A program made the position numbers and the translations under genes. A model generated the notes under the pieces. The model was not told where the DNA came from and searched no databases. It worked only from the letters and a program-made list of their open reading frames with translations. Shown here piece after piece: positions 22,994 to 28,224 of a stretch of DNA of 28,224 nucleotides (the stretch's first letter is position 1; every line of letters starts with the position of its first letter). Source of the stretch: Muribaculaceae bacterium (GTDB taxonomy: Bacteria; Bacteroidota; Bacteroidia; Bacteroidales; Muribaculaceae); the NCBI GenBank assembly GCA_017545095.1, contig JAFYCU010000005.1, positions 1-28,224 of the forward strand. The letters run 5' to 3'.

Positions 22994-23965
22994 ATGAACA
23001 CCACACACGACCCCGCCGCCCCAGCCGGGCGGTTTATCGAACTCCTGGACGGCTCCCGCATGAGCTGCTTCGACAAAACGGCACTGCCGTTTGTCGAGCA
23101 GCCCGGCACAGCCGAGCAACCCGAAAAGAAGCGTGCCTTCACCTTCATGACCAAAGCCAAAGAGGACCGCCGGCATGCCGAGCACAAACTCTTTTCCGAC
23201 AGCCGCATGTTTCTCTGTCCCATTGCCGTGAGCACCTTTTTTACCAACAACCTCACACTGGGGATTATGCTCGAATGGTGGCTTGCCTATCCCGCCGCGC
23301 GCCACACCGATGCCCAGGGTCGCCACTGGCTCATCTACGGCCTGAACGGCTCGCCCCTGTCGGGCATGAACCGCTGCTCGATGGTGGACGAGCAGGGAAA
23401 CAACGAAATCATCACGGTGAGCAGCTTCGGCAGATATTGTGGCTCTTTGCACAAAATCAACGACCGGTACACCGAAGCCAAGAAACGCTACCAAAGCCTG
23501 CCGCTGCAAGATGTGCTCAAAATGCTGCGAGCCGAAGACCTGGGCACGAACGGACAAGCCATCGACACGCGCTTCTCGTTCATGCAGGCGCGCATCGATG
23601 CGCTCACGCGGCAGCTCGGCGCTGCCCGGCACAACGCCCTCGAGTGGCACGACCGCTACGCCCAGGCCATCATCGGCATCCACCGCGAGGAGCTGCTGGC
23701 CATCATTGCCGACTACCGCGCCGGGCAGGCCAGCCTCGTCGCCCCCCTGACGGAACAGCGCCTGCAGCTGCGCAAAGCCCTCCGGCAAGGCCGCGTCATG
23801 CTGCGCGACTACGAGCCGCGCATCAAGGCCATCAACATCCAGCTACGCGACACAAAAAGCCAGCTGTGCCGTGAGACCGTGAACAAACTACGGGCAATAC
23901 TGCCCACCGACATCCGCTGGAACATCGAGCAGATTGAATCTTACTTGAACAAGAGTACAGATTGA
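22994..23965 (+). CDS. Hypothetical protein with C-terminal coiled coil
   Basis: A 323-residue cytoplasmic protein I do not recognise. The N-terminal half has folded-looking segments such as FIELLDGSRMSCFDK, FTFMTKAKEDRRHAEHKL, HWLIYGLNGSPLSGMNRCSM and VSSFGRYCGSLHKINDRYTE. The C-terminal half (about residues 195-320) is helical and charged, with Ala/Leu/Arg/Gln periodicity fitting a coiled coil (QARIDALTRQLGAARHN, RLQLRKALRQGRVMLRDYE). It follows the 95-residue gene by 55 bp. Base composition is that of the host genome, so it does not look recently acquired. Function unknown. Confidence 0.68.
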   Translation: MNTTHDPAAPAGRFIELLDGSRMSCFDKTALPFVEQPGTAEQPEKKRAFTFMTKAKEDRRHAEHKLFSDSRMFLCPIAVSTFFTNNLTLGIMLEWWLAYPAARHTDAQGRHWLIYGLNGSPLSGMNRCSMVDEQGNNEIITVSSFGRYCGSLHKINDRYTEAKKRYQSLPLQDVLKMLRAEDLGTNGQAIDTRFSFMQARIDALTRQLGAARHNALEWHDRYAQAIIGIHREELLAIIADYRAGQASLVAPLTEQRLQLRKALRQGRVMLRDYEPRIKAINIQLRDTKSQLCRETVNKLRAILPTDIRWNIEQIESYLNKSTD

Positions 23966-24024
23966 GCAGATTGAGTAAAAACTACCATCGGGTCAAGTCG
24001 ATGAACAAAAAAATGCTTTTTTGT

Positions 24025-24055
24025 TTTGCACTATGCTCGGTTTGCAGTAACTTTG
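24025..24055 (+). promoter_or_regulatory. Bacteroidetes-type promoter for aldolase
   Basis: TTTG at 24025-24028, a 19-bp spacer, TAACTTTG at 24048-24055, 52 bp before the ATG. Confidence 0.75.
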
Positions 24056-24107
24056 CACACTAGAAAGCGAAAAGAACATGATGTTACGCCTTTAAACGAT
24101 TCACAAC

Positions 24108-25109
24108 ATGGTAAATTACAAAGACTTAGGATTGGTCAACACACGCGAGATGTTCGCCAAGGCCATCGACGGCGGTTACGCCATCCCCGCATTTAATTTC
24201 AACAACATGGAGCAGCTACAGGCCATCATCAAGGCCTCGGCCGAGACCAAGTCGCCCGTGATTCTGCAAGTGTCGAGCGGCGCACGCAAGTATGCCAACC
24301 AAACGCTGCTGCGCTACATGGCCCAGGGAGCCGTGGAGTATGCCAAGGAGCTGGGTTGGGAGCGTCCGCAGATTGCCCTGCACCTCGACCACGGCAACAC
24401 GTTCGAGCTGTGCAAGTCGTGCGTTGACTTCGGTTTCTCGTCGGTGATGATCGACGGCTCGTCGCTGCCCTACGAGGAGAACATCGCCCTCACCAAGCAG
24501 GTGGTGGAATATGCCCACCAATTCGATGTGACGGTGGAGGCCGAGCTGGGCGTGCTCGCCGGCGTGGAGGATGACGTGCAGGCCGAGGAGTCTCACTACA
24601 CCAAGCCCGAGGAGGTGATCGACTTCGCCACCCGTAGCGGCTGCGACTCGCTGGCCATCAGCATCGGCACCAGCCACGGAGCCTACAAGTTCACCCCCGA
24701 GCAATGCACCGTCGACCCCGCCACCGGCCGCCTCGTGCCGCCGCCACTGGCCTTCGATGTGCTCGACGCCGTGATGGAGAAGCTGCCCGGTTTCCCCATC
24801 GTGCTCCACGGCTCATCGAGTGTGCCCCAGGAGTATGTCGACATCATCAACAAGTATGGCGGCAAGATGCCCAACGCTGTGGGCATTCCCGAGGACCAGC
24901 TGCGCAAGGCCGCCAAGAGCGCCGTGTGCAAGATCAACATCGACAGCGACAGCCGTCTGGCCTTCACTGCCGCCGTGCGCCAGGTGCTCGCCGAGAAGCC
25001 CGGAGAGTTTGACCCCCGCAAATACTGCGGCCCCGCCCGCGACGAGATGGTGAAGCTCTACACCCACAAAATCATCGAGGTGCTCGGCAGCAACGGCAAG
25101 GCCGAGTGA
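24108..25109 (+). CDS. fba: Class II fructose-1,6-bisphosphate aldolase
   Basis: A 333-residue class II aldolase, the zinc enzyme of glycolysis and gluconeogenesis that interconverts fructose-1,6-bisphosphate with dihydroxyacetone phosphate and glyceraldehyde-3-phosphate in the cytoplasm. Visible sites: IALHLDHGNTFE with catalytic Asp94 and zinc His95, VEAELG around 143-148, GTSHGAYKF with zinc His190, IVLHGSSSVP with zinc His234, and KINIDSDSRLAFT in the phosphate-binding region. Length and motif order fit the class IIB-like enzymes common in Bacteroidales. It has its own promoter and a terminator, so it is a single-gene unit. Confidence 0.96.
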   Translation: MVNYKDLGLVNTREMFAKAIDGGYAIPAFNFNNMEQLQAIIKASAETKSPVILQVSSGARKYANQTLLRYMAQGAVEYAKELGWERPQIALHLDHGNTFELCKSCVDFGFSSVMIDGSSLPYEENIALTKQVVEYAHQFDVTVEAELGVLAGVEDDVQAEESHYTKPEEVIDFATRSGCDSLAISIGTSHGAYKFTPEQCTVDPATGRLVPPPLAFDVLDAVMEKLPGFPIVLHGSSSVPQEYVDIINKYGGKMPNAVGIPEDQLRKAAKSAVCKINIDSDSRLAFTAAVRQVLAEKPGEFDPRKYCGPARDEMVKLYTHKIIEVLGSNGKAE

Positions 25110-25138
25110 TCGCGACAAGCACGCTTCGTATAACCATT

Positions 25139-25176
25139 CCAGCACTGCGGACACTTGTGCGCAGTGCTGGATTCTT
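25139..25176 (+). terminator. Rho-independent terminator after fba
   Basis: CCAGCACTGCG at 25139-25149 pairs perfectly with CGCAGTGCTGG at 25160-25170, 10-nt loop, then ATTCTT. Confidence 0.75.
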
Positions 25177-25198
25177 AACCCACAAAAACCAACATCAA

Positions 25199-25615
25199 AT
25201 GCCAAGAAAAACCTACTGCCCAATGGGACAAAGACACTGCCGGCATGCCATAAAACACGCATCCCTCACGGCATGCCGACTCACCGACAATCCGCTCACG
25301 GTCTTCAACGGCTGCGTGCGCGACATCCAAAACCGCCACGCGCATCGCGTCGAGACTTGGTTTCGCGACCATGGCTGGACCACACGCCATCACTTCATGC
25401 GGGGAAACGGCTACGCCAAGGATGGCGTCGAGGTAATTCTCGATGCCGCAGGAGTTGCCATCAACAACCAGTGCCTGCTATCGTCCGACGAAGCGCGAGC
25501 GAAGCTGTCGCCGTTCATGCCCGAGTGGGTCGTGAATGAGCTGGCCCATCGAGTAGACGCCCGGCGCAAACACAATGCGCAAAGCGACCCATACAATCGC
25601 ACATCTCAGTTGTGA
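25199..25615 (+). CDS. Hypothetical protein, 138 residues
   Basis: A small cytoplasmic protein starting MPRKTYCPMGQRHCRHAIKH. It is rich in His, Arg and Cys in the first half (two Cys within CPMGQRHC, then two more) and contains WFRDHGWTTRHHFMRGNGYA and VVNELAHRVDARRKHNAQ. NELAH is not a zincin motif because the first His is missing. The start at 25199 lies after the aldolase terminator; an earlier start at 25106 would overlap the aldolase gene and run through its terminator. I do not recognise the family. Confidence 0.5.
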   Translation: MPRKTYCPMGQRHCRHAIKHASLTACRLTDNPLTVFNGCVRDIQNRHAHRVETWFRDHGWTTRHHFMRGNGYAKDGVEVILDAAGVAINNQCLLSSDEARAKLSPFMPEWVVNELAHRVDARRKHNAQSDPYNRTSQL

Positions 25616-25915
25616 GTAAACGATTGGAGAAGCACACAAGCCTTTTCACGCAATGCGGCTCATGCGCTTGGGCTTGTGGCTGAAACACTTATGTTCTTAT
25701 GCCAACCGCACACAAAGGCTTATGTTCCACCATACAACTAATTTCGCAATCTGTTGGTTCCCATTTATCTTATGTAATGATGCAAGTGGACTCACAACTC
25801 GTCACTCATGACTCGTCACTTGCCTCGCACTTATGTCTAATCTTCCCCAACTTGTTTTTCACACACCACTAAAAACGCCCAAAATCCACTTTTTTCTAAA
25901 AAAAACGCGAAAAAA
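25616..25915. other. Intergenic region before the tRNA
   Basis: Holds an 8-bp inverted repeat (CACAAGCC at 25635-25642 with GGCTTGTG at 25671-25678) that may end the preceding gene but has no T tract, and a short direct repeat of CTCGTCACT near 25796-25820. A similar ACTCATCACTCGTAACCC motif lies at 18559-18576. No gene seen. Confidence 0.4.
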
Positions 25916-25947
25916 TTTGGCCAGTTCGAAAAAAGGCAGTACCTTTG
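25916..25947 (+). promoter_or_regulatory. Promoter of tRNA-Pro
   Basis: TTTG at 25916-25919, 20-bp spacer, TACCTTTG at 25940-25947, 37 bp before the mature tRNA. Confidence 0.7.
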
Positions 25948-25984
25948 CAACGCTTTTCGGAAATCAAGCCGCTAAAGCCCAGTT

Positions 25985-26059
25985 CGGGATGTAGCTCAGT
26001 CCGGTTAGAGTACGCGTCTGGGGGGCGTGGGGTCGCTAGTTCGAATCTAGTCATCCCGA
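25985..26059 (+). tRNA. tRNA-Pro (anticodon GGG)
   Basis: Acceptor stem CGGGATG/CATCCCG with discriminator A, D arm GCTC/GAGT, anticodon arm CGCGT-CTGGGGG-GCGTG with GGG in the centre of the 7-base loop, T arm GCTAG-TTCGAAT-CTAGT. Pairing is complete with a few G-U pairs. CCA is not encoded. An integrase gene follows closely on the same strand, so its 3' end is a likely attachment site. Confidence 0.93.
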
Positions 26060-26066
26060 CTGAAAC

Positions 26067-26118
26067 AAAAGAACGCTGAATGACAAGTTAATAGCTTGAA
26101 TTTCAGCGTTCTTTTTCT
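26067..26118 (+). terminator. Terminator after tRNA-Pro
   Basis: AAAAGAACGCTGAA at 26067-26080 pairs perfectly with 26102-26115, ending in a T tract. It can act in both directions. Confidence 0.8.
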
Positions 26119-26168
26119 TTTCAAAAGAACGAGATTTGTTCAAAAAAAAACCGCTACTTTGTATCAGC

Positions 26169-26235
26169 TTGGACAGCTTTGGAGCCATTTGGAGCAAATG
26201 ACGTGCAAGTAGACGTGCAAGTAAACGTGCAAGTA
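26169..26235 (+). repeat. Two sets of three direct repeats before the integrase gene
   Basis: Set 1: TTGGA-containing 10-bp units starting near 26169, 26179 and 26189. Set 2: the 11-bp word ACGTGCAAGTA exact at 26201, 26213 and 26225, a 12-bp period. They lie between the tRNA and the integrase start. Their position suits arm-type integrase or excisionase binding sites. Confidence 0.75.
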
Positions 26236-26286
26236 TGTTCCAGCCCAAAAGAATCTACAAGAGATACATGAGCGTCAGTTTTGATT

Positions 26287-27525
26287 ATGGCAAATACTAG
26301 GTTCTACCTTGATGTTCGTGGCGCAAAGCCCGACACCGCCAAAGTGCTTAAAATCGCTATTGCGCACAAGGGGCAGTCAGTGTTAATCTCGCTGTCGGTG
26401 AAGTTGCTTCCTAATCAATGGGATAAAAAGAAGCAACGTGTGATTAACCACAATGACCAGATGCTGGTCAATGTTTACATTTCTAATGTGAAGCAGCAAG
26501 TCGATACGATGCTACTCTCACTTACTAATGAGGGCCGTTTAGGCTCGATGCAGCCAGCTGAGATTAAGTCTTATATCGAAGCGCAGCTGAACCCGGAAAA
26601 AGCCGAGGCAAAGGATGATGAGAAGCGCAAAGCCAATCTCTTTGCCACTCGTTTCAAGAAGTTCGCCGACAACAAAAGCGGCAGCACAAAACGCTTATAT
26701 ATGGAAACATATAAGCGCTTATATGAGTATGCCGGAGAACGCCTTGAAGAAATGACTTTCGAGGAGGTCACAAAAGAGTTTATTCTGTCCTTTGATGCCT
26801 ACATGGAGCCGCAATCGCCGTCACGCAATGCCCGCAACATCCACCTGCGTAACATTCGCGCCGTGTTCAACGAGGCGATTGATGATGAAATCACCACTGC
26901 CTATCCTTTCCGACGCTTGCAGATAAAGAATGTGCCTACCCGCAAGCGTAACCTCAAAGTAGATGACTTCCGCAAGTTCATCAACTTTCCCTGCGAGGAA
27001 CATGCCCAAAAGTATCTTGACATGTTCAAGCTGATGTTCATGCTCCTGGGTATCAATACTATCGACCTCTGCAATCTCAAAGAGATTGACAATGAGGGGC
27101 GTATCAACTTCTATCGAGCCAAGACAAAACGCCTTTATAGCATAAAGGTGGAGCCTGAGGCGCTTGAAATCATCAACAAGTACCGCGGCGAGAAATGGCT
27201 GCTGAACATTCTCGACCGTTACGCTGACTACAAGGACTACACCAAACGACTGAACCGTGCTTTGAAGAAGATTGGACCAGTGAAGCGTGTAGGTCTTGGC
27301 GGCAAGAAAATCTACGAGCCGCTATTTCCCGAAATATCAACCTATTGGGCGCGTCACTCATGGGCGACCATCGCTGCCAGCCTTGACATCCCCCGTGACA
27401 CCATCGCCCATGCGCTCGGGCATGGTGGCAACACCGTGACTGACATCTACATAGACTTTGACGAGCGCAAGGTCGATGAGGCCAACCGACGTGTCCTTGA
27501 CTGGGTGCTATACGGCAAGAAATAA
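26287..27525 (+). CDS. Tyrosine recombinase (Bacteroidetes-type integrase)
   Basis: A 412-residue integrase. An N-terminal arm-binding region (1-100), a SAM-like core-binding domain (about 115-215, KRLYMETYKRLYEYAGE to NIHLRNIRAVFNEAIDDE) and a catalytic domain (225-412). In the catalytic domain Lys279 lies in RAKTKRLYSIK, Arg356 in TYWARHSWAT, His379 in ALGHG, and the nucleophile Tyr388 in VTDIYIDFD. The first Arg is absent (LGINTIDLCNL has Asn257 there) and the box II His is Tyr353, substitutions seen in some Bacteroidetes integrases. ATG 26287 is preferred to TTG 26281. It would integrate and excise the element at the neighbouring tRNA. Confidence 0.92.
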   Translation: MANTRFYLDVRGAKPDTAKVLKIAIAHKGQSVLISLSVKLLPNQWDKKKQRVINHNDQMLVNVYISNVKQQVDTMLLSLTNEGRLGSMQPAEIKSYIEAQLNPEKAEAKDDEKRKANLFATRFKKFADNKSGSTKRLYMETYKRLYEYAGERLEEMTFEEVTKEFILSFDAYMEPQSPSRNARNIHLRNIRAVFNEAIDDEITTAYPFRRLQIKNVPTRKRNLKVDDFRKFINFPCEEHAQKYLDMFKLMFMLLGINTIDLCNLKEIDNEGRINFYRAKTKRLYSIKVEPEALEIINKYRGEKWLLNILDRYADYKDYTKRLNRALKKIGPVKRVGLGGKKIYEPLFPEISTYWARHSWATIAASLDIPRDTIAHALGHGGNTVTDIYIDFDERKVDEANRRVLDWVLYGKK

Positions 27526-27541
27526 GGCTACGGACACTGAG

Positions 27542-27584
27542 AAAAGGCTGCACAGGAGAAATCTCGAGTGTAGCCTTTTGTGTG
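27542..27584 (+). terminator. Probable terminator after the integrase
   Basis: AAAAGGCTGCAC (27542-27553) pairs with GTGTAGCCTTTT (27568-27579) with one mismatch, followed by GTGTGTT. It overlaps the first unit of the 12-bp array. Confidence 0.5.
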
Positions 27585-27785
27585 TTCTTTAGCGTAGCCT
27601 TTTGCGAAGTCTATTGTGAAACCTCTTGTGACGCCCATAGTGTAGTCGGTAGTGTAACACATAATGCAGCCCCATGTGTAACACAATAAAAAGGCGTATT
27701 CTTTAGTGTAGCCTAAAGTGTAGCCTTTTTTGTGACTTTTCGTGAAGCCACTTGCGAAATCTAATATGAAACTTATCGTGAAACT
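27571..27785. repeat. Array of about 18 degenerate 12-bp units
   Basis: Units such as TAGCCTTTTGTG, TAGCCTTTTGCG, AAGTCTATTGTG, AAACCTCTTGTG, TAGCCTAAAGTG and AAACTTATCGTG run end to end. Most end in GTG or GCG and the approximate consensus is (T/A)AGCCTNTTGTG. Phase is kept for nine units, shifts by 6 at 27679-27696, and resumes; a 14-nt unit is balanced by a 10-nt unit. The plus frame contains stops (TAG, TAA), so it is not protein-coding repeats. Confidence 0.75.
27688..27733. terminator. Bidirectional hairpin inside the array
   Basis: AAAAAGGC (27688-27695) pairs with GCCTTTTT (27723-27730), and CTTTAG (27701-27706) with CTAAAG (27713-27718) inside it. A and T tracts on either side would let it end the integrase transcript and the leftward gene. 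Confidence 0.55.
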
Positions 27786-28224
27786 TTAGATAACCTTGTA
27801 GAAGTCGCCTTTGAGGAGATGGCTCATGCCGTCCTCGGTGAAGGTGGCGGTGAGCTTGGAGCAAAGGTAGCGTTTGCCGTCGATGTGGAACAGGGAGCGG
27901 ACGTTTGGGATTTCGTCGGAGAGGAAGGAGAAGGTGTACTTCTTCTTGCGGTCAACCTCGGTGTAGGTGGTGCGCTGCACGCCCTGGCCGTAGGCTCGGT
28001 TGTTGATGCGCAGCGACAACTGCCGTCCGCTGTAGATTACGCCCCATGTGATGGTGAGCTTGCTCGTGTCGGTGAGCACCGCCGGCACGGCGTAGGAATA
28101 GGTCATGTCGAATGTGTCCGTCCACGGGTGCGGCAGCCGTGGCTTGCATCGGGTGTAGTCGCCCCACCAAAATGCGACAAAGAGTTTGTCGAACACGGCA
28201 CCGGACTTCTCTTTCTCTCCGTCG
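27786..28224 (-). CDS. C-terminal part of a possible phage-type structural protein (cut by window edge)
   Basis: The frame is open to the window end, so the GTG at 28196 is probably internal; 146 residues are visible. They include FDKLFVAFWWGDYTRCKPRL, AVPAVLTDTSKLTITWGVIY and the end KRYLCSKLTATFTEDGMSHL followed by LKGDFYKVI. This ending is familiar to me from structural (tail or receptor-type) proteins of Bacteroidetes prophages, but I cannot confirm that here. It is beta-rich, without signal or membrane helix. It converges with the integrase across the 12-bp array. Alternative: an element-specific hypothetical protein. Confidence 0.5.
   Translation of the reverse strand, partial: DGEKEKSGAVFDKLFVAFWWGDYTRCKPRLPHPWTDTFDMTYSYAVPAVLTDTSKLTITWGVIYSGRQLSLRINNRAYGQGVQRTTYTEVDRKKKYTFSFLSDEIPNVRSLFHIDGKRYLCSKLTATFTEDGMSHLLKGDFYKVI

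Larger units (their letters stand above)
26060..28224. mobile_element. Left end of an element integrated next to tRNA-Pro (continues beyond window)
   Basis: Immediately after the tRNA come direct repeats, a tyrosine recombinase, a 12-bp periodic array and a gene resembling the end of a phage-type structural protein. This order fits attL of a tRNA-targeted prophage or integrative element. The other att site would lie outside the window, so the call is an inference. Confidence 0.55.

Noticed and set aside
26051..26248. 65-codon minus-strand frame covering the tRNA terminator and direct repeats
   Set aside because: Its Leu/Ala-Arg repeats come from the terminator and ACGTGCAAGTA repeats.
27571..27785. 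CRISPR or protein-coding repeat reading of the 12-bp array
   Set aside because: Units abut without spacers and frames contain repeated stop codons.

Overview
The window looks like the chromosome of a Bacteroidales bacterium with a fairly GC-rich genome, possibly Muribaculaceae or a Prevotella relative; I cannot fix the genus. The evidence is the repeated Bacteroidetes-type promoter (-33 TTTG, 19-20 bp spacer, -7 TAnnTTTG) before many genes, BspA-like leucine-rich-repeat surface proteins ending in dockerin-like domains, a KorC-type 2-oxoacid oxidoreductase subunit, and DUF4407/DUF6804-type proteins.

Layout. 1-8065 is ordinary chromosome: the end of a 2-oxoacid:ferredoxin oxidoreductase gamma gene, a convergent His-rich P1B metal ATPase, a DUF1232 protein, a block of hairpin-bearing tandem repeats, a SanA/YdcF-like envelope protein, and a three-gene operon of MoxR/RavA-type ATPase, ViaA-like VWA protein and YgjP-like metallopeptidase. 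8387-11381 holds a small secreted protein and the first of two equal-length BspA-like/dockerin paralogs. 11606-17990 is a clearly AT-rich island on the minus strand, described below. 18587-19891 is a RepA-like RecA-fold ATPase with an HTH and a repetitive basic tail. 20095-22011 is the second BspA-like paralog, with the same promoter as the first. 22182-23965 has a long structured leader and two unrecognised genes. Class II fructose-bisphosphate aldolase (24108-25109) and a small unknown gene follow. From 25985 a tRNA-Pro(GGG) is followed by a tyrosine recombinase, integrase-side direct repeats, a 12-bp periodic array and the C-terminal part of what may be a phage-type structural protein. This looks like one end of an element integrated at the tRNA and continuing beyond the window.

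Most interesting system. The AT-rich island encodes, in one very tight operon read leftward: a VWA protein with intact MIDAS, a PP2C-like phosphatase, a kinase-fold protein, a second kinase-fold protein carrying Ig-like domains, a four-helix DUF4407 membrane protein with long coiled coils, a 53-residue basic protein, and a DUF6804-like small membrane protein. Spacings are 6, 8, -1, 2, 2 and -4 nt. VWA + PP2C + kinase is the core of the TerY-P triad described for tellurite-resistance-linked phosphorylation systems; here it is joined to a membrane module and has no recognisable TerD/TerC genes. I infer a transferred phospho-signalling system, perhaps for stress or phage response, coupled to the inner membrane. 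The last gene appears cut at the island edge against a remnant of another gene, and the two BspA-like paralogs lie as direct repeats on either side of the island plus the RepA-like gene.
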